From Oreohelix idahoensis (taxonomy: Eukaryota > Mollusca > Gastropoda > Stylommatophora > Oreohelicidae), in NCBI GenBank assembly GCA_024509875.1, contig JAMPIV010011329.1, forward strand, positions 565,501 through 629,500: a DNA stretch of 64,000 nt, given 5' to 3'. Numbering within the stretch: position 1 is the stretch's first letter; each line of letters starts with the position of its first letter. The translations under genes and the position numbers were made by a program. Below are positions 34,771 to 46,552 of the stretch, in pieces. A model generated the notes under the pieces. The model did not search any database. It saw nothing but the letters and a program-made list of their open reading frames with translations, and was not told where the DNA came from.

Positions 34771-35345
34771 TTTTTTTTTTGACTTTTTTTTTGACTTTTT
34801 TTTTTTTTTTTTTTTTACTTTATTTGCTTTTCAAATCAGTTTACAAATTTGTGTGCATGTTACATTTATAGAAATTTTGAAATTTCATATAGAAAAACTT
34901 TCATGCGTTCCAAAACTTTCATTCGCACACTTAGCAAAAAAAAAAAAAACAAATGAGAGAGTAAAAAGGAATAAGCATGGTAACCTAAAATCATCAGATT
35001 AAAGGGGTTAAAATTGGTTTGTAGTTGTGTTAAGGAGCTGCACCTGCGCAGATACACACGTGTGTATAACCAAAAAGTCGAAAGGGGGCTCGAACAAAGA
35101 AACTTGAAACTGTTGGAGGGGCATTTAAAACCACCCGGTTGAAGAAGAGTGGCTTGGTGTGCGGCGTAAAAAAAAACAACCGCTTTTCTATTTGGCTGGG
35201 CGGTTTCAACTAATGGTTGAGCGTGTTCAGCCTAGAGCAGCCTTTAGGCGGCTAGACACACTAGATCCCGTTAAGAGGTCAGTAGTGTGTACACATACAT
35301 GCAAGGATTTGGTCACACTGAAGATTAAACTTGTGACTTCCCGAA
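34771..35345 (-). mobile_element. Poly(T)-led repeat, copy 1
   Basis: Starts with a long T run, then ACTTTATTTGCTTTTC, CATGTTACATTTATAGAAA and TTTGAAATTTCATATAG. Later AGAGCAGCCTTTAGGCGGCT and GACACACTAG occur. The same order of landmarks recurs at 60812-61300 and in part at 61749-62000. Leading poly(T) implies a minus-strand retroelement with a poly(A) tail; no ORF is left, so I cannot name the family. Confidence 0.6.
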
Positions 35346-35353
35346 CAAGGGGC

Positions 35354-35455
35354 TGCTAATAGATTTGAGCGGGGTCTCAATGCATCCTTGTCTCCGCTTA
35401 TGGTACCATAAGCGGAGACAAGGATGCATTGAGACCCCGCTCAAATCTATTAGCA
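35354..35455. repeat. Perfect 102-bp palindrome
   Basis: Two 51-bp arms, exact reverse complements with no spacer, centred on GGTACC between 35404 and 35405. The arms include ATTTGAGCGGGGTCTCAATG. The match ends abruptly one base beyond each arm. It could extrude a cruciform or form a hairpin RNA. A fold-back element, a recent inverted duplication or an assembly join could produce it. Confidence 0.97.
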
Positions 35456-35653
35456 CATTTTTTTTTCTTAAGACATATGCATCGAAACATTGACAATAAT
35501 AGTTTGAGCATAAGCATAACAATGAAAATACACTGTGCAGCTGTAAAAATATAAATAAAAAATTACTTTCACACCTTGTACACACTCATTTACACTCTTT
35601 CTAGTACTCCCAGGTTACACATTTTACATTTTGGTAATGATAGTGTTGATTAA
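35456..35653. other. Unclassified spacer
   Basis: AT-rich, nothing recognised. Confidence 0.3.
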
Positions 35654-35656
35654 AAG

Positions 35657-35658
35657 GA

Positions 35659-35755
<97 letters not shown>

Positions 35756-35821
35756 AAAGAAAGAAAAGAAAGAAGAATGAAAGAAAGAAAGAAAAAGAAA
35801 AGAAAGAAAGAAAGAAAAAAA
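35657..35821. repeat. (GAAA)n microsatellite
   Basis: About 165 bp of GAAA repeats, pure at first and broken by AAGAA variants toward the right. The antisense open frame of FFLSFFLS is a repeat artefact. Confidence 0.95.
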
Positions 35822-37609
35822 GACTAAAGCTCTGGGGTGTCAAAGACCTAGATTTAGAGTCCGTCGCGAAAGATTTCCGTCTTGATGGAAAATAATCGAA
35901 ATAAAGGGTACTTAAATTTACTTCCGCTAAAAGCAGGTATCCGATTTCGCTAATTTATGATGTCAAAACCTCAGTGCAGCTTGGCTAAAATAAAATCGTG
36001 CTGGGCCGTGAAATTTAATCTAAAAGGATGTCCCTGGGACAAAAGAAAGAGTCTTGGTCGCCACAAGGGAAATAATGGGATCCGAAAAGAGACACTTCTT
36101 AGTGGATAGTTTTGGTTATTAAAGTAGTCCCTGCGTGACCGCTTACAACAAGCTTTATTCACATTTCATAGATGGAGAAAAGACTTATTGAACATTCCAT
36201 TAAATATAAATATACGTTTATACACACTCGGGCACGCTTACATACATGTTACGGTATATGTTATTAACGCCGTCTGCTAAAGGTTAGCAGACGTGCAATT
36301 GTAAAGGTTAAGACATTTAATATATTGCGATAGATGTTTCAATTATTGAACGCTCCATACACGATCGATTATGACGTGTCTAGCGTTGTTTGGGTCACAG
36401 TTGGTAACTAGGAGACGCTACCCTTTGTTACTTTGACCGTCAAGCTGAATAGCTGCGTTTTTCTAGCCTTCCAAATTAATGGCATGATATAGCCATTTAT
36501 ATGTGTATTTATGCAGGACCAGGGTCAGTCCTAGAACTCTACGAGAGAGGAAACTTATGGAGGTTAGTGATTAACTAAATCCTTGGAAGGAGAAAGATAA
36601 TCGTCTACTTTATACGAAGTAATTAGACTCACAGTCTCACTGTCGGCAGGTAGCCATTCTATCTGCGCGTGCATATAGCTGTGATGTTCTGACGACAATT
36701 ACTGCATTGTATCCTTAAACGGACATTGACACGTAAAACAGCAGTCTACGCTATTGATTGATTGATGCATGTACCTCATGTGTGAATTGAACTGTTTATG
36801 TATGTGTGTAATCCATATTAAATTGTGAAGGACTCGAACCGGAGGCATTATTCGTTGAATCACGTTACACCATTCAACCTTATGAATTACGTATTTTATG
36901 TCAAGTTGCTGAGTTAATAAGATGAACAGTTGTTTACATCTTGATGCCAAGTTCAGGCATTACGACAAACCGAAGGTGAGGTTCACCCCATTCGCGTAAG
37001 AACATTAGCACGATCAGAATTCAGGCAACACAACCAGTAACCACACACGAAAGTCCTTCAACAATACACACAATTGCAAGCACATTTCACTGCACCTTTT
37101 ATTATTTTTCCGCGCAATGCCAAACGTCACAGACTTCCCACGAACATACTTAGGGATCAGTTGGCAAGGTCAGACATTGACACTTTAACGACATCTAGAA
37201 CTGTGGTCAAACATGACCTCCCGCGAATAAATGTGTGGTTTAAAGGGTCGAGCTGTAGTACTTGAGAGGATAGGGGGACTGGGGAAGGGAGGGGGTACAG
37301 AAGGCAGAAAGTGGACTTACAAAATGTTAGGATGGACAGAGAATGAGATAGTACCGTAGTGAGACGGAGGGAGGGCCGTTGGGGAAAGAAAGAGTCATTT
37401 TACGAATCAAGGCTGCCTTGTTAAAGAAGAGGTACCATCTCAGGGGCTATTGATAAAACTTTCTGACTAAAAATGTGCAGAAATAAACCAGCGTTGAAAA
37501 TACGATGATTAAACATTGAGAGATTCCGAAAACACCAAATCTGATTCCGAAATTCTGATAAAATAACCAAGATCAATGTGTGTGTGTTATATGCTGCTTT
37601 TGGAACTAC
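35822..37609. other. Unclassified 1.8-kb stretch
   Basis: No coding signal above background. One small hairpin is clear: GTCTGCTAA and TTAGCAGAC around a 3-base loop near 36270. No element ends seen. Confidence 0.3.
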
Positions 37610-37622
37610 GTTTAAGAAGATT

Positions 37623-39655
37623 TATAACATATAAGGAAGGGAAACCCTAGGCCTGTAAACAGTAAATAAATATTAGACAAACATAAAGGTATGTTTTCAG
37701 GCACTCGTAAGAAATAAAGAAGTAGAATACTAGACAATAGAAAAACAACAGACGTGAGTGGCTTACCCAGGATTTGAACCCCGGACCTTCCGTACGACAA
37801 CACCGCCTAGCTATACAAGCGAATCACACTATCCTCCCGGCCGGCTAGGCATCCCCAAAAAAAGATGCTTTGATGACCGGTCATTAGTGCGAAACGCAAG
37901 ACAACACCGGAAGTTTACAATGGGCAGCTTAGCCTTATTAATGACGCAATCACTTCTGTTGTTCCCCTATTATACAGTATATGTCAGTCCACACAAGACA
38001 AAGACCTTGATACTGTGTCTAGTAAATGATAGAAGACCTTCAGCAAGCTGCGGGCCACACATTGGGCCGAACGTAACCTATGTTCTCCATGCTGGAGGCC
38101 ACATGTGTGGCCTTGCGGCTATCATCGGGGAACTGATTTATAATGTATGTGCACGTGATCTGAACCCCGGATGTTAAGTTTTAAACTTATCTGAGAGAGA
38201 GCTAGCTTCCGTTTCCGATCTTTTTTAGTAATGGGTGCATTCGCGTTTATTTTCTGTGAATTTTTTCAATCGAAATGAATCGGCATCGAACACGCGGCCA
38301 TTTTCGATTGGATTCTGACGCCATGCGGTGGTGATGAGATTTTTGTCTTTATAAGCGCTGATATCGGTTCTCAGAATATGTTTGATGGCTGAGATGGAAA
38401 CGAAAGTAGAATGGCATTGCTAGTATGTATAATTTCAGGGGTTAGGACTAGGAATATCGGAAAGATTTAGAATTACGGCCGAATGTCACTGCTGACGAGG
38501 ATGTTTGTTGCTTTGCAACTGATGATGGGTGTAACGAAAAGATCGTCATTTGATTTGTGTTGGTCAAATGACTTTCATTGAGATGCAAGGGATATGGACT
38601 CTTCATTTGTTGGTTATTTTTTAAAATTAAAAAAAAAATTTTTTTTTTTTTATTTTTAAACTTTTTTTTCGTTTTTTTCATTTTTCCTTTCCTCTCTCCC
38701 TATCTCATCTAACATGTACACAAACAAAATTTACATCATCAGATTCAGCATTCATTCATTTCTATACAGTCCAAAAATGATAGCAATTGACCAAAAAACA
38801 AAAAAACTATAGAATTTACTAGTCACCCACTATAGAAATGGGGCGTTGTGAAAAAGAATGCAGCTGCAGGGCAAATTTTTTGAATTTCTATGCAGCATGC
38901 TAAAGGTTAAGAACAGTAGTATAGAACAGAGGGTAGGTTTCTGGTATTGTATAAACGTTTATAACATATAAGGAAGGGAAACCCGAGGCCTGTAAACAGT
39001 AAGTAAGGATGGGAGGATAGTATGATTCGCTTGTATAGCTAGGTGGTGTTGTCGTACGGAAGGTCCGGGGTTCAAATCCTGGGTAAACCACTCACGTCTG
39101 TTGTTTTTCTGTTGTCTAGTGTTCTACTTCTTTATTTCTTGCGAGTGCCTGAAAACATACCTTTATGTTTGTCTAATATTTATTTACTGTTTACAGGCCT
39201 CGGGTTTCCCTTCCTTATATGTTATAAATGTTTATACAATACCAGAAACCTACCCTCTGTTCTATACTACTGTTCTAAGTCTTCTATCATTTACTAGACA
39301 CAGTATCAAGGTCTTTGTCTTGTGTGGACTGACATATACTGTATAATAGGGGAACAACAGAAGTGATTGCGTCATTAATAAGGCTAAGCTGCCCATTGTA
39401 AACTTCCGGTGTTGTCTTGCGTTTCGCACTAATGACCGGTCATCAAAGCATCTTTTTTGGGGGATGCCTAGCTGGCCGGGAGGATAGTGTGATTCGCTTG
39501 TATAGCTAGGCGGTGTTGTCGTACGGAAGGTCCGGGGTTCAAATCCTGGGTAAGCCACTCACGTCTGTTGTTTTTCTGTTGTCTAGTGTTCTACTTCTTT
39601 ATTTCTTACGAGTGCCTGAAAACATACCTTTATGTTTGTCTAATATTTATTTACT
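37623..39655 (-). mobile_element. Composite tRNA-like repeat element 3, reversed and diverged
   Basis: 2033 bp flanked by a perfect 13-bp duplication GTTTAAGAAGATT (37610-37622 and 39656-39668). Read on the minus strand it has the same plan and ends as elements 1 and 2: left end AGTAAATAAATATTAGAC, inverted unit sequence, then a direct unit and a 40-bp 3' extension ending TTATATGTTATA. Units belong to a separate subfamily (T arm CCGGGGTTCAAATCCTGG is closer to a true tRNA). Between the arms lies about 860 bp of unrelated sequence (38050-38915) with no convincing ORF. Similar termini in a diverged subfamily argue that the termini are functional. Confidence 0.78.
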
Positions 39656-39668
39656 GTTTAAGAAGATT

Positions 39669-40413
39669 GCTTTGTATAAATCTGATTTTTGTGATGTTTG
39701 TAAATCGATGATTTTCTGCAGTAGTTTTTTTGTAGGTGTGATTGTACTGCATTAAAAAAACAAATGATCTTCTGTTTCTTGGATGCTTTTCCTACATAGC
39801 TGAAATTTTGTTATCTGGTTGGATCTGTATGCTTCTCGTTTTGTTGTGGAAGTCATGCTGTATATTAGTCTAAAAGTGACCTCTCTTGCTTTAGCAGTGA
39901 TTTTTGGGTTGTGCAAGTTAGTGAAGGTTTCAGTGTAATTTTTTATAGCATATTGTTAAACGTTATTTGATGGAAATTACTGGTAGGGGTCATCAAGAAG
40001 ATAAATGTTATTATTACTTTCGCTGATAACTGGCGATCAGCATAAGTCGAGCTTACGGATGGCCGACAGGTGTGTGATTATGGAAATATAAGATACGCGA
40101 ATGTGTATAGGTTCTTTAAGTGTGTCTATGATAAGTCACTCACACCACAGCAACGTAGAAGTCAGGAAATGTTGTAAGACCTGGCAACGTTATACAGTTT
40201 ATTGACGAGACGGTCACGTAGACATCATAGCAAGACAAATCACAGCATACTCATGAAGCAACTTGTAAGTAAATCCATAACAACGGTTGCATAAACCACC
40301 ACAGCAAATTATGGGCATTAAGTACAAAATATCCATCAGGAAACATGAATCAGCAAATAGGTGAATAGGCTGCAGGACATAGCAGCACATATTTCATCTC
40401 ATAACAGTACAGC
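39669..40413. other. Unclassified flank of element C
   Basis: No gene or element recognised. It ends in AAAAA, which is repeated after the 3' LTR of element C. Confidence 0.35.
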
Positions 40414-40418
40414 AAAAA

Positions 40419-41740
40419 TGTTGCTGTCGTTTTTGACGGTATCAAAAGACGTAAATCTATTTAATATTTTTTGATGATCTAAGTTAGAGAACTGTTTATT
40501 AACTCACTGGGACAGGTTGATTTGGGGTTATCTTCACTTTGGTTTATTCATTCTTGTTGACCTCTCTTAAGTCGGGGGTTAGCTTTTCTTAGATCTGTGC
40601 TGTCTACACATGCGCAACTTTTTTGAGCGCGAACGGGGATACTTCCGTCAGAGAGAGTTGATCTGGGTTCTGACCGGACTGGTATGTCCGTGGTATCTCT
40701 CTGCATTATCTGGGGAAAGATAGTCTTCTGTGAGACTGTGATGTTTGTGATTCTTTCCCAGAATTATTCTGTTCGTCGAGAATGACGACAGTTGTTATCT
40801 GTGTATTTCTAGGATTCTGTCAAAGGTAAAAGAAAACATTATTATTATGCCTAGTTTGCAGAACATTTTGTGGCAACCTGTGAGTGGAGCTCACGGTCCT
40901 TTGAGATGCAGAATCCATTGTTTGTGCTCGTTGTAGCCAACTAAGATGTAAGTCTAACTGTAATACAGAAGCCCAGTAAAGATGTATTATTATGAAAACC
41001 GTATGTTGACGGTATGTTTCGGCACGGATGATTATGCCTGCCTATGAAGAATACGCAGTTATTGACATTGTTTAGAGGCCCGACATTACCGCCGATATCT
41101 TTGAGCAGATGAAGATGTATCTGGCTTGTTATGCCAGATGAATTACAGTGTTATTATTATTAGTATTATGCAATTGAGAACTCACTGTGTTTTGGTACGG
41201 CGGAGTTATTAAGGTACCTGACACGCTTAGTCAGTGGTACGTGAGCTGCAGTATGAACTATGTGTGACAGGACTGACCATTGTCGATAACGTCCTGATAA
41301 ATGAGTGGTTCAAGCTTTATAATGCCAGATGTTTTTTGCCAGTCATTTCCAGTCATATGATGTCCTTGATTCTCGTCCCTTTGACTGTAACTGTTAGTGT
41401 CATTGTGCTACGTAAATAAATGGTTGAAAAGTTTCCAGCAGTTGCACCAATTACTGACTACTGCATGTGAGTGAGTGGGTGCATTGTCTACCTATAAAGA
41501 GCCTATACGCATTCGTGTTTTCTACACACCCACATCACCTATCAACCCACACAAACTTTGAGTACCACACATTCAAGGGATGCACAATGTTTCAATGTCA
41601 ACTTGACACCCTGTCAGCGCCTCAACGCCTGGTGAGCTAATCATGCAAACAAACGCTGTTTGCCCCAGGTCGTACTGATCACGGACAAACAGAAACCTAC
41701 AGTAACACCGTGCAGGAACATTGAGGTAGATCGTACAGCC
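40419..41740 (+). repeat. 5' LTR of element C, first part
   Basis: Matches 57494-59197 base for base apart from scattered substitutions and the SINE present only in the other copy. The intact SINE target CATTGTGCTACGT is at 41401-41413. It ends with CAGCC, the target of element B. Apparent short open frames here are noncoding. Confidence 0.92.
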
Positions 41741-43789
41741 TGTAGCAAAGTTAGATTTTGCTGGGGAGGTTATGATGGTATCCTAAAAGAATGAAATCCG
41801 TGTATGTATTAACCGTGTGAGGTCAAGTACATGTAGGCCCCTGACTCTATAAATGAAGATGATGAATTATGTGCAGGGTACCTAACGCTACCTCCCTAGA
41901 TCTCACACGGTCACTATTTTGGCTCTAGTGTCTGGTGTATGATGTACCTAGTGTCTAGGGGAGAAATGAAATGATGGTACACAACACAAAAACCCTTTAA
42001 GTTTCTATGATGAAGTGAATAAAACCTGTTGCTAAGTTTTTCTTTAAATTTGATAATTTTCTTTACAATTTATTTTGCCTGTCCAGTCATATCGTGTGGA
42101 CAGGTCTTTGAAAATGAGGACAAGATAGTTTACATAAAAGATTAACTAAAATTGTGTGGACAATCTGCCTAAATAACTACAAAGTTTAATATATGTCTTT
42201 CCTGTTGGAATGTTCACAGCTACACTTTCTTCTTCTAAGAGGGAGAGTCACTGTGTATGAGGGGCTGTATTATCATCATACCCCCATCGACTTCCTGAGT
42301 ATGATTTGAAATACCAGTTTATTTAACACGAAACTGTCAGATATACCCAGGTCCTTAACATATCACCTGGGGTTTCTTGTTGAAAGATAAGGTATTATGT
42401 AGTTGCAGAAATATCGATATCACATCACACGCCCAAGCTCCTGCTGTTATCTCTTGATAGCATACATGAATTTATGGAGACTTCTTGGCGTTATCATCAC
42501 TCCTCAGGTTTCCTGTCACCAGCTGGCAACAGGAAACAGAACCTCACAAATCAAGAAATATAAACAAATGACGCTGACTTTGCAAAGAAATGGCCTCAGT
42601 TTCTTCTGCTCCGTCCAGACTGTAAAATATTTATTTAGTTATTTAATTTACTTTTAAAATTTATCACAGCTGTTCTCAGCGTATCTGAATAAAAATGTAA
42701 TGGTCAACTGGCACTGAGCAGCGAAAGCTTTTTGCTAATATTTAGTAGCACTGGCCAATCGAAAGCTTGCGACTACCAGAATTCAAATGCAGTTTTTTAA
42801 AAACAAAATTAATTCCAAACATACTCTGCGTCTGGTAGTCGATTGGCCAGTCCGCTTTAGTTATGCCAATACAAAACGATGTTAGTTTTTGGTAACAATT
42901 TTCCTACCGCTCCCCTTTCCCTACCATACTCTTTTTACCCAAGCGAATTTGAATTTCATCAATGCCTCTTTTCTAAACTCGCATCCCCACTAACGTTAAA
43001 AAAAAAACAAGCAGGAACGACAGTGTGTATGGTCGAGCGTCCGTAGACATTTAGTATTTTTTCAATAACTCAACTAATACTGGGACTACCATATTATTTA
43101 AAACATATTTTTGCTCAGTGAACTCTAAGCTATACTACCATATGATTTTTATGGTCAGATTCATATTGGTTCTAGATTTTCAATTTTGTCACGGTCATCG
43201 TCAAATAAATATTTTACACAAGACCGCCATCTTTTCCCTCTCTTTCATCTCGCCAGCATGTATTTTCAAATAACTAACTTGTTTTTGTGACGTCAGAAAC
43301 ATTACCGCGAGGAGGCAATAAAATTGTCTGCGTGTTTATATGCAGGGCAGAATGTGTCAAGCGAAGCGGGTTTGTGCATGGCGGGTTAAGAATAGGCGTT
43401 AAATATTGGGAGTGTCTCGTGTTACACTACCAAATTTGTAAGGATTATTACTAATTACCAGCGTTAAAGTTGACAGAATACGTTAATTCAGATAGTTATT
43501 TTGCGGCACACTTACGCAAAATCGTTAATTATAAGTCTAGGCTGCAAAAAGGTATGCAGCAGATCTGGCAAAATGTTAAATGTTGGTAGTACGTTTTCGA
43601 AACCGAAACTAAAACCCGTGTTAGATTTTGATCGTGGGATCGTTCTATAGGCGTTAGCACTGCACAAAAGGCAGCGTTGCTGGCGTGTGAGAGCATCACC
43701 GTCAGACACAATCGGGCTGGTTTATTTATTATCATTTTATGACTAAACTCTTACTGAAATGAGCGATTATTCTCGCAGATTTTACTACA
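41741..43789 (-). repeat. 3' LTR of element B
   Basis: 2049 bp against 1774 bp for the 5' copy. The difference is mainly a 277-bp stretch (42259-42535) present only here. An inverted repeat (42750-42780 with 42831-42851) has arms built on CTGGCCAATCG and CGACTACCAGA, so two CCAAT boxes face each other about 80 bp apart; the 5' LTR has the same. Confidence 0.9.
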
Positions 43790-43803
43790 CACCTCCCATC
43801 CTA
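43790..43803 (-). promoter_or_regulatory. Polypurine tract of element B
   Basis: On the minus strand AGGATGGGAGGTG lies directly before the LTR start TGTAGTAAAATC, the normal place for plus-strand priming. Confidence 0.7.
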
Positions 43804-43859
43804 AAACATGCAATTATTAGCAGGTTATAATCTGCGAGATAACTTAGCTCAATGAAGTC

Positions 43860-44507
43860 TTACGCGTTTTTCTGATCTTCATCATAAGGATGTCTGCTCA
43901 AAAAGTCTGCACCTACATTCCGAGGGCCGGGAATATATTCTATCAGAAATGAGTATGGCTGCAATAATAAAGACCATCTCAATAATCTGGAATTTTCATG
44001 CTTGGCCTGTGACAGGAATACGAGTGGTGAGTGATCCGTTTGGACAGCAAATTTCCTGCCATATAAATAAATTTGGAATTTCTTTATAGCCCATATCAAA
44101 GCTAGACATTCCTTTTCACTTGTTGAATAATTTTTTTCCGCCTTGTTCAACTTGCGGCTTGCATAAGCGACTGGGTTCAATTCCCCATCTTGTGAGGAGG
44201 ACCTTTGCAACAATGTAGCGCCCAGGTCCACATTGCTTGCGTCACTTCTCACAATAAATTCTTGATTCAAGTCAGGCAATTGCAATACTGGCCTGCTTGT
44301 AAGTTTCTCTTTTAACTCCTGGTAAGCCAATTCACATTGTGCGGACCAATTTGTTGTATCAGGTTGACCTTTGCGAGTTAAATCCGTCAGAGGAGCACAT
44401 ATAGAGTTACAATTTTTGATGTACTTTTGGTAGAAACCACACAACGACACGAAAGATCGCACATCTTTCTTTGTTTGTGGTCTAGGTGCTCTTAATCTTT
44501 CAAGGCT
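43860..44507 (-). pseudogene. Element B: end of RT and RNase H
   Basis: Minus-strand frame from LERLRAPRPQTKKDVRSF through the RT connection and an RNase H with RSDASNVDLGATLLQ, SEKECLALIWAI and VQTDHSPLVFL, so the three acidic residues are kept. It ends LSRHPYDEDQKNA. It is separated from the rest of RT by the LINE insertion. Confidence 0.88.
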
Positions 44508-45360
44508 GAAGGCAAAAACAGAAATCAGAAGGGTCACTATAAGAGACTTGTTGTTCGCTGATGATGCTGCAGTCGTCACTCAAAGCCAACAGGAGCTTCA
44601 GAGCTTGATGAATTGCTTCACTAAAGCATGCAAGGACTTTGGCCTCACAATAAGTCTAAAGAAAACGAATGTGCTGAGTCAGGATGTGGGTGCTGCACCA
44701 GTTATCACTATCGATAACTATGAATTGGCAGTGGTGCACCACTTCACATACCTAGGGTCTACCATCAATGACAAACTCTCACTGGATACAGAAATCGACA
44801 GCCGCATTGGCAAAGCTGCAGCTACCTTTGCCCGCCTCACATCGCGTGTTTGGGGAAACTCTAAACTCACAATGAAGACCAAAGCTGCGGTATATAATGC
44901 CTGCGTCACCAGCACACTCCTATATGGCAGCGAGACCTGGACGACCTATGCTAAGCAAGAAAGAAGGCTCAATACCTTCCATTTGCGGTGTCTACGCCGC
45001 ATCCTCGGCATCTCGTGGAAAGATAAAGTGACAAATGTCGAGGTGTTGTCACATGCTGGCCTTCAAAGTATGTATACGCTTCTTAGACAGCACAGACTTC
45101 GCTGGCTTGGCCATGTTCGCCGCATGGAAGATGGTCGCATCCCAAAAGATATCTTCTACGGACAATTAGCAGATGGCAAGAGAACAGTTGGGCGACCACA
45201 GCTGAGGTTCAAAGATGTGTGCAAGAGAGATATGAGGGCACTGGACATGGATCCAGCAACATGGGAGAATGAAGCTGCCGATCGCACTAAGTGGCGATGC
45301 TATTTACGGCGCCACCTCAGATTGGGCGAAGAGAGGCTCACACAAGAAGCAGATTACAAC
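44500..45360 (+). mobile_element. LINE RT fragment inserted into element B
   Basis: Plus-strand frame with KTEIRRVTIRDLLFADDAAV (catalytic FADD box), NAYLGSTI-like FTYLGSTINDKLS, LLYGSETWT, LRCLRRILGISWKDK, LRWLGHVRRMEDGRIPKDI and GRPQLRFKDVCKRD. This is the last third of a non-LTR RT ORF, truncated on the 5' side, and it runs to a stop at 45382 already inside B sequence. About 25 codons of B's RT (the FLGH region) are missing at the site, so insertion removed some target DNA. Confidence 0.85.
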
Positions 45361-46537
45361 CAATACAACATTTTGTTGGCCTAGCAGTTAAGTTAGCCTC
45401 TCTGAGTCTATCAAACAGCATATTCAAAGAGGTAACGTGTTCCTCAAATGTTTCCGTAGCAATGAGGATATCGTCCATAAAATTCGAAATACATTGATTT
45501 TTCAGGGGATCCAATAATTTTCGCATCATCCTTGAAAACACACTCGGGGCATTTTTCAACCCAAACGGTAACATGTTGAACTCATAATGACCTTCCGAGG
45601 TGCTAAAGGCTAAATAAGGTCGAACCTCAGGCTTTACTGGAATTTGGTAATAGCCTTTGCTAAGATCCACCTTAGAAAAATAATTTGCCTTGTTCAGCCT
45701 GGCAAAAAGTTGAGTAGTATCAGGTAATGGATCCACCTGACCTTCTGTGACAGCATTCAGTTTCCTGTAATCTATGCACAGTCTATGTTCTCCCGATGGT
45801 TTCCGCAACAAAACCACACAGGAACTATAAGGAGACTCACTGTGAGAAATAATCCCTTCTTGTAACAAATAATCAATCTCCTCTTTCAAAGCTTTTTCCT
45901 TAGCGAAAGGAATAGAATAGGGCCTCATACAGATAGGTGCTAGGTCTAGTACTTTCATATCATATTCCAACAAATTTGTGTGCCCCGGTTTATCCGTTAA
46001 CACATCTGTATGTTTCTCAAGGACCTGTTGAACCTTCTCCTTCTGTCCTTTTGTCAGGTGATTACTGATCTTCACCTGTGCAAACGTTTCACTGGTTTTC
46101 AGTGGATATTCGAATGAGGAGAGAGGGTCATTTTTCATTTCGGTTGCAATAGACAAGGCCAATAAGTGTGTTCCTTCCTGGATTTGTCTGTCCAGATATT
46201 TCTTCAAAAGGTTCACATGATAGACTTTTTCCTTTCCCTTTTTGTCTATCTTATAATTTGTTCTGGATACCTTTTCCAAAACTGTATATGGCCCTTGCCA
46301 TCCGATCTGAAGTTTATTGTTGCTGCCTGGCAAGAGAAGAAGCACCTTCTCCCCTACAGCAAGTTCCCTATCCTTAGCTTTCTTATTACAATAAGCAGCA
46401 TGCTTTTTCCTGGCTTGTCTCAAATTATCATTTGCCAGTTTCCAACTAGTTTTTAAACGAGTGGTCAGTTCGTTCACATATTGATAAGATGAGGTAACGG
46501 TCTCCTCTGCCATCTCATCTGTCCAGGTCCTTAACAA
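45345..46537 (-). pseudogene. Element B: integrase C-terminus and RT catalytic part
   Basis: The frame starts with the end of integrase (KKAKDRELAVGEKVLLLLPG, then WQGPYTVLEKV, the GPY motif), passes a linker and enters RT: EEIDYLLQEGIISHSESPYSS, LCIDYRKLN, FSKVDLSKGYYQIPV, MLPFGLKNAPSVFSRMM and FMDD as catalytic box. It stops at the LINE insertion after LTARPTKCCIG. The coding sense is otherwise good over 400 codons. Confidence 0.9.
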
Positions 46538-46552
46538 ATTACATATGGACTT

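Noticed and set aside
35601..35843. FFLSFFLS ORF on the minus strand
   Set aside because: Translation of the (GAAA)n microsatellite.
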